Assembly: GCA_902496595.1 (NCBI GenBank)
Contig: CABVBV010000005.1
Coordinates: 1-44,448 of the forward strand
Origin: an uncultured Eubacteriales bacterium
GTDB taxonomy: Bacteria > Bacillota > Clostridia > Oscillospirales > Oscillospiraceae
DNA length: 44,448 nucleotides
Reading direction: 5' to 3'
Made by a program: the position numbers and the translations under genes. Shown here piece after piece: positions 1 through 7,246 of the stretch. The stretch's first letter is position 1. Each line of letters begins with the position of its first letter. The notes under the pieces were generated by a model that worked only from the letters and a program-made list of their open reading frames with translations, made no database searches and had not been told where the DNA came from.

Positions 1-2
1 GC

Positions 3-833
3 TGCAACACTGATATGACCGTGGCCGGGAAGTTCACGATAACAGTCACCGGCGGTGCGGCGGGCGGCAACTACACACTTGAGCGCAAAAACGGCACGCT
101 CACTGTGGCTAATCGCTGGCTCGTGTCGGTGAAGCCCGGAAACGGCTCGGCCGACGAGAGCAGCTACATAAAACCCGGCGAGAGCTTCCCTCTGCCCGAA
201 GCGCCGTCAAAGCCCGGTTATATCTTCATGGGCTGGACGGACGGGGAAAACACCAGGCAGCCGAGGGACAAGGTTGACATAACATCAGACACGACTTTCA
301 GAGCGGTCTGGGCGAATATGCCGGACATCACGCCGTCCGAGCCGGACGAGTTCCCGTTCACGGACGTGACCGAGGACGACTGGTTCTACGACGCGGTCTA
401 CTATGTCTGGGAGAACGGCCTGATGAACGGCACGGAGGCGGACAAGTTCTCGCCGAACAGCCCGCTGACGAGGGCGATGGTCTGGGCGGTACTGGCGAGG
501 ATCGACGGTGTTGAGGTCAGCGGAGACAGCTGGATGACCACTGCCCAGAAGTGGGCGGTAAACTCCGGCGTCTCTGACGGCACGAATCCGACGGGCTACA
601 TCACCAGGGAACAGCTGGTAACGATGCTCTGGCGCTACAAGGGCAGCCCTGTTGTCGAGTACGCCATTACCGCGCCCGACGCAGCGAGCATAAGCGACTG
701 GGCCCTCGACGCGATGAAGTGGGCGGCCAGCACGGGCCTCATCGAAGGAGACGACCTGGGCAATCTCAATCCCACGTCGAACTCGACCAGGGCCCACGCC
801 GCGACCTTCTTCATGAGGTATCTGGAAAAGTAA
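3..833 (+). CDS. S-layer homology (SLH) domain surface protein, C-terminal part
   Basis: This is the 3' end of a secreted cell-surface protein whose reading frame is open to the left edge of the window, so the true start and signal peptide are not visible; the ATG at 15 is probably internal. In order, the visible part has the tail of an MBG-like beta-sandwich repeat (GNYTL...NGTLTV), an InlB-type Listeria-Bacteroides repeat (PGYIFMGWTDG, ending FRAVW), and three SLH modules (starting near FPFTDVTEDDWFYDAV, near SWMTTAQKWAV, and near ISDWALDAMKWA). SLH modules normally anchor proteins to pyruvylated secondary cell-wall polymers. The function of the missing N-terminal part cannot be judged. A strong terminator follows directly, so it ends its own transcript. 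Confidence 0.85.
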   Translation, partial: CNTDMTVAGKFTITVTGGAAGGNYTLERKNGTLTVANRWLVSVKPGNGSADESSYIKPGESFPLPEAPSKPGYIFMGWTDGENTRQPRDKVDITSDTTFRAVWANMPDITPSEPDEFPFTDVTEDDWFYDAVYYVWENGLMNGTEADKFSPNSPLTRAMVWAVLARIDGVEVSGDSWMTTAQKWAVNSGVSDGTNPTGYITREQLVTMLWRYKGSPVVEYAITAPDAASISDWALDAMKWAASTGLIEGDDLGNLNPTSNSTRAHAATFFMRYLEK

Positions 834-855
834 GAATCATTCAAACAAGAGCTGA

Positions 856-884
856 AGCCCGCTGCGCAACGCAGCGGGCTTTTA
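856..884 (+). terminator. Rho-independent terminator after the SLH gene
   Basis: An 11-bp perfect stem (856-866 with 870-880) with a 3-nt loop is followed by TTT A. It lies 23 nt after the SLH stop codon. Confidence 0.85.
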
Positions 885-893
885 CAGCTGAAC

Positions 894-922
894 TTGCAAT
901 CGGAGATAAAATGATATAAAAT
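894..922 (+). promoter_or_regulatory. Promoter of the radical SAM / moa operon
   Basis: A TTGCAA -35 (894-899) and a TAAAAT -10 (917-922) are separated by exactly 17 bp. Transcription would start near 929, downstream of the ATG at 921, which argues that the ATG at 954 is the real start of the next gene. Confidence 0.65.
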
Positions 923-953
923 GTGCTCTATCTACAACTGGGAGCATGATCTG

Positions 954-2789
954 ATGGATAAGGCGCTTGAGCGTATCCTGCCGACGGTGCAGAAGCCCGC
1001 CAGATATACCGGTGGGGAATACAACGAAATAGTCAAGGACAAACGGGAGGTCAGACTGAGGATGGCCTTCTGTTTTCCCGATGTGTATGAAATAGGTATG
1101 TCGAACCTCGGTATGCGCATACTCTACGGCTGCATAAACGCCGAGCCGGATATCTGGTGCGAGCGTGTCTTCGCGCCCTGGGGCGACATGGCGGAGAAGA
1201 TGCGTGAGAACCATATCCCGCTCTACGCGCTCGAGAGCGGAGACCCGGTGTCGGACTTTGACGCACTTGGCTTTTCCATCGGCTACGAGATGGCCTACTG
1301 TACCGTGCTCGATATGCTGGATATGTCCGGCATACCGCTGCGCTCGGAGGACAGGCCGGGTCTTGTGCCGTTGGTGTTCGCGGGCGGCACAAGCTGCTGC
1401 AACCCGGAGCCCATGGCGCCATTTATGGATCTTATGGTGCTAGGCGAGGGTGAGGAGGTCGACCTCGAAGTCCTTCGCCTCTTCCAGAAGGCCCGCGACG
1501 AGGGTTGGGAGAAGCGCCGCTTCCTCGTAGAAGCTGCCGGTATACCCGGCGTCTACGTGCCCTCACTCTACGAGCCGACGTGGAACGCCGACGGCACTCT
1601 CAGAGCCATGACGCCGCTCGAGGGTGCGCCGGAGAAGGTCACAAAGCGCATTATATCGAACCTCGACGCGGCCTATTATCCCACCGCGCCCATCGTACCG
1701 AGCACGGAGATCGTCCACGACCGAGTGAACGTGGAGCTCTTCCGAGGCTGCGTGCGCGGCTGCCGCTTCTGCCAGGCGGGCTATGTCTACCGTCCCATCC
1801 GCGCCCGGAGCGCCGAGAGGGTCATTGAGATAGGTAAGGAGAGCCTCAAAAACACCGGCTGCCAGGAGGCCACGCTGCTGAGCCTCTCGAGCAGCGATTA
1901 CAAGCACCTCACAGAAGCCTGCGACGGACTTCTGGACTGGTGCGAGCCGCAGAATATCAGCCTGTCGCTGCCATCGCTTCGAGCTGACAACTTCTCCATG
2001 GAGCTGATGAGCAGGCTCCAGAAGGTGCGCAGAGGCGGCCTGACCTTCGCGCCCGAAGCCGGCACGCAGAGGCTGCGCGACGTCATTAACAAGAACGTCA
2101 CTGAGGAGGAACTCCTGAACACCTGCCGCATCGCCTTCGAGGGCGGCTGGAACGCCATAAAGCTCTATTTCATGCTGGGCCTGCCCACGGAGACGGACGA
2201 GGACGTCAAAGGTATCGCCGAGCTCGCGTCCAAGGTGCTCTATACCTGGCGTCAGCACTCGCCGAACAAGCAGCGCGGCGTGCGGATAACCGTCAGCACG
2301 TCCTGCTTCATCCCGAAGCCGCACAGCCCCTTCCAGTGGGAGCCGCAGGTCTCGATGGAGGAATACCGGCGGCGCGTGGAGCTGCTCAGGAGCAGCATCA
2401 CGGCGAAGAACGTGAGTTACAACTGGCACGACGCGGACACGAGCTTCATAGAGGCGGCGCTCTCAAGGGGAGACAGAAAGGTCGCCGACGTCATCGAGGC
2501 GGTCTGGCGCTCGGGCGGGCGCATGGAGGCCTGGAGCGACTATTTCCGCTTCGGCCGCTGGATGGAGGCGTTCAAGTCCTGCGGCCTCGACCCGGCGTTC
2601 TACGCCTCGAGAGAGCGGGCCGAGGACGAGCTGCTGCCCTGGAGCCGCATAGACATGGGCGTCCGCGCCAGCCTGCTGCTCAGAGAGCGGCACAGGGCAT
2701 ACGAGGCGCGGCTCTCGCCGGATTGCCGTGCGGAGTGCTCCGCCTGCGGCGCGGCAAAGCTGCTGGAGGAGGGAGTCTGCGATGGATAA
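954..2789 (+). CDS. TIGR03960-type B12-binding radical SAM protein
   Basis: A 611-residue radical SAM protein with an N-terminal cobalamin-binding-like region and a central SAM-cluster motif C266-x3-C270-x2-C273 (CVRGCRFC). The start MRIL/GMSNLGMRILY region and the later FAPEAGTQRLRDVINK segment are typical of the TIGR03960 family, whose reaction is not established. I chose the ATG at 954 because GGAG at 941-944 sits 9 nt upstream; the ATG at 921 is 15 nt from its nearest GGAG and overlaps the promoter. It overlaps the DUF2344 gene by 8 nt. These two are a known conserved pair and in many Clostridia precede rng-rplU-rpmA, but here they are followed by cat and moa genes. The substrate is unknown. 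Confidence 0.9.
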   Translation: MDKALERILPTVQKPARYTGGEYNEIVKDKREVRLRMAFCFPDVYEIGMSNLGMRILYGCINAEPDIWCERVFAPWGDMAEKMRENHIPLYALESGDPVSDFDALGFSIGYEMAYCTVLDMLDMSGIPLRSEDRPGLVPLVFAGGTSCCNPEPMAPFMDLMVLGEGEEVDLEVLRLFQKARDEGWEKRRFLVEAAGIPGVYVPSLYEPTWNADGTLRAMTPLEGAPEKVTKRIISNLDAAYYPTAPIVPSTEIVHDRVNVELFRGCVRGCRFCQAGYVYRPIRARSAERVIEIGKESLKNTGCQEATLLSLSSSDYKHLTEACDGLLDWCEPQNISLSLPSLRADNFSMELMSRLQKVRRGGLTFAPEAGTQRLRDVINKNVTEEELLNTCRIAFEGGWNAIKLYFMLGLPTETDEDVKGIAELASKVLYTWRQHSPNKQRGVRITVSTSCFIPKPHSPFQWEPQVSMEEYRRRVELLRSSITAKNVSYNWHDADTSFIEAALSRGDRKVADVIEAVWRSGGRMEAWSDYFRFGRWMEAFKSCGLDPAFYASRERAEDELLPWSRIDMGVRASLLLRERHRAYEARLSPDCRAECSACGAAKLLEEGVCDG

Positions 2790-3441
2790 GCTGAGACTGA
2801 GATTCCAGAAGACCGGCAAGGCCGTGTATATCTCACACCTTGACCTCATGCGTGTCGTGCAGCGCATATTTCTGAGAGCCGGTACGCCGATAAAATACAG
2901 CGAGGGCTTTAACCCCCACGCTCTCATCTCTATCTGCCTGCCGCTGCCGGTGGGCATGGCCAGCGTATGCGAGCTCATGGACTTCCGCGTCACAAGGGAA
3001 GTCGACCTCGCGGCGCTGCCCGAGACGCTCAACGCCGTGTCGCCCGAGGGAGTGCGCTTCCTCGAGGCATATGAGCCGGAGCGCAAGGCGGCGCAGATAA
3101 AATGGCTGCGCATGAGCTGCGAGTTCGACTATGACACGCGAGAGACGCAGGCACTGCTGCCTGCGCTGGAGGCGTATTTTGCCTCTCCGGTGGTGAAGGT
3201 CACGCGCCGGACAAAGAGGGGAGAGGGCGAGTTTGACCTCGCACCGCACATACGAGGGCTCGAGTGGTCGGCGGAGCCGGGGCTCGTGCGACTGGGCTGC
3301 CTCGTCTCTGCGCAGGAACCGACGGTGAACCCGGAGCTCCTGGCCGCGTCGCTGAGGGAACAAGCGCCGGAGCTCGCGCCGGACTTCGCAAGATTCACAA
3401 GGCTCGAGACTTACGACGCGGAAATGGCGGTGTTCAGATGA
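2782..3441 (+). CDS. DUF2344 / TIGR03936 radical-SAM-linked protein
   Basis: A 219-residue protein beginning MDKLRLRFQKTGKAVYISH and containing the family segment RAGTPIKYSEGFNPH. DUF2344 proteins are either fused to the C-terminus of TIGR03960 radical SAM enzymes or encoded next to them, as here, so the two are expected to act together, perhaps in RNA or protein modification; this role is inference. The start at 2782 follows GGAGGAGGGAG and overlaps the upstream stop by 8 nt, which suggests translational coupling. An upstream in-frame ATG at 2728 lies inside the previous gene and gives an N-terminus unlike the family. Confidence 0.9.
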   Translation: MDKLRLRFQKTGKAVYISHLDLMRVVQRIFLRAGTPIKYSEGFNPHALISICLPLPVGMASVCELMDFRVTREVDLAALPETLNAVSPEGVRFLEAYEPERKAAQIKWLRMSCEFDYDTRETQALLPALEAYFASPVVKVTRRTKRGEGEFDLAPHIRGLEWSAEPGLVRLGCLVSAQEPTVNPELLAASLREQAPELAPDFARFTRLETYDAEMAVFR

Positions 3442-4103
3442 GGGACGGATTCCGGCTCATAGACATCGGGAGCTGGCCTCGGCGCGAGCACTTCAACCAG
3501 TACCTCACGAACACGCCCTGTACCTGGAGCATGACGGTGAGGCTGGACGTGACGGGGCTGGTGCAGTCCGGAGCGAAAATATACCCAGCACTGCTCTACG
3601 CCTGCGGCAAGACCGCGAACAGGCACGAGGAATTTCGTATGTCTCTGGACGATGAGGGACGTCCTGGCGTCTGGGACGTGCTGCACACGAGCTACACGGT
3701 GTTCCACAAGGGTACGGGCACATTCTCCTGCCTCTGGACGCCGTATCTTGAAAACGCAGCGGAATATTTCGCGGCATACAGGCGCGACCTCGAGCTCTGG
3801 GGAGACACCGAGGGCTTCGAGCCGCAGCCGGACGTCCCGCCGAACATCTATTACGCCTCTATGCTGCCCTGGGCGGATTTCGAGGGCTTCAATCTGAATC
3901 TCAGCAAGGGCTGGGACTTCCTGCTGCCGACCTTCACCTTCGGTAAATACACGGAGCATGACGGGCGCTTCACGCTGCCGCTGGCCATACAGGTACACCA
4001 CGCCGCCTGCGACGGCTGGCACGCCTGCCGGTTCGTGAGCGAGCTGCAAGAGACGCTGGACGGTCTTAAAGGCTCGGATTTCGGTGGGAGAGGTGAGAGA
4101 TGA
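3438..4103 (+). CDS. catA: Type-A chloramphenicol O-acetyltransferase
   Basis: A 221-residue protein that matches the CAT family along its whole length and at the usual size. CAT transfers acetyl from acetyl-CoA to the 3-hydroxyl of chloramphenicol. The catalytic block is VHHAACDGWH (His187/188, Asp192), and the FNLNL and ASMLPW segments of the acetyl-CoA/substrate pocket are present, with Ser141 at the position expected for the conserved CAT serine. The start codon overlaps the DUF2344 stop (ATGA), and its own stop overlaps the moaA start (ATGA), so it is embedded in the operon. Its GC-rich codon use is like its neighbours, which suggests long residence and not recent capture. Whether it gives resistance or acts on another acceptor cannot be read from the sequence. 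Confidence 0.88.
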   Translation: MRDGFRLIDIGSWPRREHFNQYLTNTPCTWSMTVRLDVTGLVQSGAKIYPALLYACGKTANRHEEFRMSLDDEGRPGVWDVLHTSYTVFHKGTGTFSCLWTPYLENAAEYFAAYRRDLELWGDTEGFEPQPDVPPNIYYASMLPWADFEGFNLNLSKGWDFLLPTFTFGKYTEHDGRFTLPLAIQVHHAACDGWHACRFVSELQETLDGLKGSDFGGRGER

Positions 4104-5044
4104 GAGACGGATACGGCAGAGAAATTAACTACCTGCGCCTGTCGGTGACGGATCTGTGCAACCTGCGCTGCGTCTACTGTATGCCGGCGGGCGGGGTGGA
4201 GAAGCGGCGGCACGAGGACGTGCTGACGGTGGAGGAGCTCGAGGAGATCGCGCAGTCCGCGGGACGCTGCGGTATACGCAAGATACGGCTCACGGGCGGC
4301 GAACCGCTTGTGCGGCGCGGCATCGTGGACATCTGCGCGAGGACTGCGGCCGCGCCGGGAGTCGAGGAGGTCTGCATGACCACGAACGGCCTGCTCCTGC
4401 CTCAAATGGCCGCAGAGCTCAGACGCGCCGGGCTCAGAAGGGTAAATATCAGCCTCGATACGCTCTCTCCGGAGTTGTACCGGGAGCTCACAAGGATAGG
4501 CAGCGTCGAGGACGCCGTGGCGGGCCTCAGGGCCGCGCTCGACAACTTCGAGACGGTCAAGATAAACGCCGTGCTCATGGGCGGCAGGACGGATGCGGAG
4601 ATACCGAGGCTCGTGAACCTTACACGCGAGCTGCCGGTTGAGCTGAGGTTCATCGAGCTGATGCCGATAGGAGAGTGCGCGCACTGGCCGAAGGAGCGGT
4701 TCATAGACAATTTGAGCGTACTCGAGGCCGTGCCGGAGCTTGAGCCCTGCGGCTCATCGGGCGTGGCGCGGCTGTATCGGCTGCCGAACGCAAAGGGCAG
4801 GGTGGGGCTCATAAGCCCCTTGAGCTCGCACTTCTGCCCGGAGTGCAACAGGATAAGGGTGACGCCGGACGGCAGGCTGAAGCCCTGCCTGCACTCGGCG
4901 CAGGAGATAGAACTGCGCGGTTTCCACGGCGCGGAGCTGGACGCGAAGATAAGAGAGGGCATCTGCGCAAAGCCGATGCGGCACCACCTGAGCGCCGTGT
5001 CGCCGAGCGAGAGCCTCAGGGGCATGAGCCGGATAGGAGGCTGA
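4100..5044 (+). CDS. moaA: GTP 3',8-cyclase MoaA (molybdenum cofactor)
   Basis: A 314-residue radical SAM enzyme that cyclises GTP in the first step of molybdenum cofactor synthesis. The N-terminal cluster motif is C20-x3-C24-x2-C27 (CNLRCVYC). The second cluster is formed by FCPECNRIR and a following KPCL cysteine. The essential C-terminal Gly-Gly tail is intact (GMSRIGG). LTGGEPL is the SAM-binding GGE motif. The start overlaps the cat stop and has a strong GGGAGAGGTGAG ribosome-binding site. moaC follows after 3 nt. Confidence 0.96.
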   Translation: MRDGYGREINYLRLSVTDLCNLRCVYCMPAGGVEKRRHEDVLTVEELEEIAQSAGRCGIRKIRLTGGEPLVRRGIVDICARTAAAPGVEEVCMTTNGLLLPQMAAELRRAGLRRVNISLDTLSPELYRELTRIGSVEDAVAGLRAALDNFETVKINAVLMGGRTDAEIPRLVNLTRELPVELRFIELMPIGECAHWPKERFIDNLSVLEAVPELEPCGSSGVARLYRLPNAKGRVGLISPLSSHFCPECNRIRVTPDGRLKPCLHSAQEIELRGFHGAELDAKIREGICAKPMRHHLSAVSPSESLRGMSRIGG

Positions 5045-5047
5045 GGG

Positions 5048-5536
5048 ATGGAGCTTACGCACTTTAACGACGAGGGCCGGGCGCACATGGTGGACGTAGG
5101 AGAGAAGCCGAAAACGAAGCGCACGGCGCGGGCAATGTCGCGGGTGTACCTCGCGCCGGAGACTTTCCGGCTGGTGCGCGGCGGCGGCATGAAGAAGGGC
5201 GACGTGCTGGCGGTCGCCCAGGTCGCGGGCATCATGGCGGCGAAGAAAAATTCGGAGCTCATCCCCATGTGCCACCCGATAGCGATAACCTCGGCGGACA
5301 TCAGCTTCGAGCTGGACGCGGAGGCGAGCACGATAACCATCATGGCAGAGGTGGGCTGCACCGGCGAGACTGGCGTGGAGATGGAGGCGCTGACGGCGGC
5401 AAGCGTCGCGGCGCTGACGGTGTACGATATGTGCAAGGCGGTGCAGCGGGATATCAGGATAGGCGACATCTGCCTGCTGTATAAATCCGGCGGCAAGTCG
5501 GGCGAATATAAGATGGAGGGCGTAGAAAATGGCTGA
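5048..5536 (+). CDS. moaC: Cyclic pyranopterin monophosphate synthase MoaC
   Basis: A 162-residue enzyme that converts the MoaA product to cyclic pyranopterin monophosphate. The family signatures MKKGDVLAVAQVAGIMAAKK, LIPMCHPI and MEALTAASVAALTVYDMCK are all present and the length is normal. GGAGG lies 6 nt before the start. It overlaps the MOSC gene by 8 nt. No moaB/mogA, moaD, moaE, moeA or mobA lies in this window, so the rest of the pathway must be elsewhere. Confidence 0.96.
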   Translation: MELTHFNDEGRAHMVDVGEKPKTKRTARAMSRVYLAPETFRLVRGGGMKKGDVLAVAQVAGIMAAKKNSELIPMCHPIAITSADISFELDAEASTITIMAEVGCTGETGVEMEALTAASVAALTVYDMCKAVQRDIRIGDICLLYKSGGKSGEYKMEGVENG

Positions 5537-5960
5537 GGTCAAGGCGGTGTGCATAAGCGAGCGCAAGGGCACGATGAAGCACGAGGTGCCCGAGATAAGG
5601 GTCAAAATCAAGCACGGCATAGAGGGCGACGCGCACGCGGGCGACTGGCACAGGCAGATAAGCCTGCTCGGCACGGAGAGCGTGGACAAGCTGCGCCACA
5701 TCCTGCCGGATATCCCGGCGGGCGCGTTTGCGGAGAATATTTTGACGGAGGGCATCACGCTCTACAAGCTGCCCATCGGCACAAGGCTCCGGGCGGGAGA
5801 AGCTCTGCTCGAGGTGACGCAGATAGGCAAGGAGTGCCACATGGACTGCGCTATCCGCAAGCAGGTCGGCGACTGCGTCATGCCGCGAGAGGGAATTTTC
5901 ACCGTGGTGGTCGAAGAAGGCACGATAAAAGCGGGAGACAAGCTCGAAATAATCGAATAA
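5529..5960 (+). CDS. MOSC domain protein
   Basis: A 143-residue, single-domain MOSC protein (MOCO sulfurase C-terminal). The region HGIEGDAHAG and the GKECHMDCAIRKQVGDC segment carry the conserved cysteines seen in stand-alone MOSC proteins next to moaA/moaC in Clostridia. MOSC domains bind molybdenum cofactor or act in metal-sulfur handling; the exact reaction of the stand-alone type is not established. It is translationally coupled to moaC by an 8-nt overlap and is the last gene of the operon. I see no clear terminator between it and the rplS promoter. Confidence 0.9.
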   Translation: MAEVKAVCISERKGTMKHEVPEIRVKIKHGIEGDAHAGDWHRQISLLGTESVDKLRHILPDIPAGAFAENILTEGITLYKLPIGTRLRAGEALLEVTQIGKECHMDCAIRKQVGDCVMPREGIFTVVVEEGTIKAGDKLEIIE

Positions 5961-5975
5961 ATCGCAAAAAAGCCC

Positions 5976-6004
5976 TTGCAATCGGGAATTATATATGCTA
6001 ATAT
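5976..6004 (+). promoter_or_regulatory. rplS promoter
   Basis: TTGCAA (5976-5981), 17 bp, TAATAT (5999-6004), with a TGC extension just before the -10. It starts 15 nt after the MOSC stop codon and gives a leader of about 90 nt. Confidence 0.75.
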
Positions 6005-6101
6005 ATTATGGCTTGCGCGAGAGCGCATGAATCAGGATGGTCCTCTGCCGGAACGGGAAAGCCGCCGGGCACGAACGTCCGTATCGAAAGAGGGATAAAA
6101 A
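6005..6101 (+). promoter_or_regulatory. rplS 5' leader, possible ribosomal-protein leader structure
   Basis: The leader of about 97 nt contains a perfect hairpin (TGCGC 6014-6018, GAGA tetraloop, GCGCA 6023-6027) and a second GC-rich pairing region around 6047-6071. L19 leaders that control rplS are known in Firmicutes, but I cannot confirm that this sequence fits that model. Confidence 0.3.
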
Positions 6102-6443
6102 ATGGATCTGGTCAAGACTCTGACCGAGCAGTACATGAAGCCCGAGCTTCCCCAGATGAACGTGGGCGACACCGTCCGCGTGACCGTGCGCGTCAAGGAA
6201 GGCAACCGCGTGCGCAACCAGGCGTTCGACGGTACCATCATTGCCAAGAAGCACGGCGGCATCAACGAGACCATCACCGTGCGCCGCATCAGCTACGGCG
6301 TCGGCTGCGAGAAGGTCTTCCCGGTGCACTCTCCCACCATCGTCTCCGTCGAGACTATCCGCCACGGCAAAGTCCGCCGTGCGAAGCTCTATTACCTGCG
6401 CGACCGCGTGGGCAAGAAGGCCAAGGTCAAGGAGCGCATCTGA
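6102..6443 (+). CDS. rplS: 50S ribosomal protein L19
   Basis: A 113-residue L19 of normal length, with the GDTVRVTVRVKEGNR and AFDGTIIAKKHGG segments typical of the family. It sits at the interface of the two ribosomal subunits. Codon choice is that of a highly expressed gene: seven of its eight isoleucines use ATC, one uses ATT and none use ATA, although ATA is common in neighbouring genes. It is flanked by its own promoter and terminator, so it forms a single-gene unit. The usual upstream partners rimM and trmD are not here. Confidence 0.97.
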   Translation: MDLVKTLTEQYMKPELPQMNVGDTVRVTVRVKEGNRVRNQAFDGTIIAKKHGGINETITVRRISYGVGCEKVFPVHSPTIVSVETIRHGKVRRAKLYYLRDRVGKKAKVKERI

Positions 6444-6461
6444 ATCACGATGCAAAGCAAG

Positions 6462-6487
6462 GCCCGCTGCACGAGCAGCGGGCTTTT
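6462..6487 (+). terminator. rplS terminator
   Basis: A 9-bp perfect stem (6462-6470 with 6475-6483), loop ACGA, then TTTT. The rest of the gap to 6620 shows no gene or clear structure. Confidence 0.85.
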
Positions 6488-6620
6488 GCTTTTGAACGTA
6501 TCGCTCCAACAAATATATTCAGGCATGGCCTTGAGCCTTTCCACCGGCTCTGGGCTGCCCTAACGCAGACAGCTTTTATTGTCGTCATTGAAAACATGAT
6601 ATCAGACGTTGGAATAACTG

Positions 6621-6649
6621 TTGCCATAAGGGGAGAAAAAAGGTATAAT
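6621..6649 (+). promoter_or_regulatory. lepB operon promoter
   Basis: TTGCCA (6621-6626), 17 bp, TATAAT (6644-6649). It drives lepB-rbgA-rnhB-yraN-thrC. Confidence 0.82.
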
Positions 6650-6685
6650 ACTTATTTAGCAGAAATCAGGAGTTGATGCCAAGCT

Positions 6686-7246
6686 ATGAATGAAAAAGCC
6701 AAGAAAGAAAGCCCGGTGCGCTCCACGCGCTCGGATATATACGACTGGCTCCAGTGCATCGTGATGGCGATCGTCATCTGCGTGCTGTTTTTCTCGTTTG
6801 TCGTGCGGCTCGTCGATGTCGACGGCAGTTCGATGTATCCGACGCTCGAGGATGGAGACAAGATTATCATCTCGAACCTGTTCTATACGCCGAAGCAGGG
6901 CGATATCATCGTGTTCAGGAAGGACGAGTACCGCGAGGAGCCGCTGGTGAAGCGGATAATTGCCGTCGAGGGCCAGACCGTGGATATAGACTTCGACCTG
7001 GGCATAGTGTACGTCGACGGCGAAGCCCTGGACGAGCCCTATATCGCGGAGCCAACGGCAGACCAGGAGGATTTTGTAGGCCCTGTGGTGGTCAAGGAAG
7101 GCTGCATCTTCGTCATGGGCGACAACAGAAATGCCTCCACCGACAGCCGTACCTCCTCGATCGGTATGGTCGATACACGCTGCATCATGGGCAAGGTGTA
7201 CTTCACTGTATTCCCGCTGAAGAACTTCGGGAGCGATTACGACTGA
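6686..7246 (+). CDS. lepB: Signal peptidase I
   Basis: A 186-residue membrane protease that removes signal peptides from exported proteins. One N-terminal transmembrane segment (about residues 22-42) precedes the catalytic serine S49 in GSSMYPT, and the general-base lysine is K89 in LVKRIIAV. GDNRNASTDSR is the usual box E. The start at 6686 is fixed by an in-frame TGA at 6674. The best ribosome-binding site, AGGAG at 6668-6672, is 13 nt away, which is long. The stop overlaps the rbgA start (ATGA). Confidence 0.95.
   Translation: MNEKAKKESPVRSTRSDIYDWLQCIVMAIVICVLFFSFVVRLVDVDGSSMYPTLEDGDKIIISNLFYTPKQGDIIVFRKDEYREEPLVKRIIAVEGQTVDIDFDLGIVYVDGEALDEPYIAEPTADQEDFVGPVVVKEGCIFVMGDNRNASTDSRTSSIGMVDTRCIMGKVYFTVFPLKNFGSDYD

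Noticed and set aside
921..953. Upstream ATG at 921 as start of the radical SAM gene
   Set aside because: It overlaps the -10 box at 917-922 and lies 15 nt from GGAG, while the ATG at 954 has proper spacing and a family-like N-terminus.
6445..6627. 60-codon minus-strand open frame between rplS and lepB
   Set aside because: No ribosome-binding site, cysteine/serine-rich random-looking product, and it runs through the rplS terminator.
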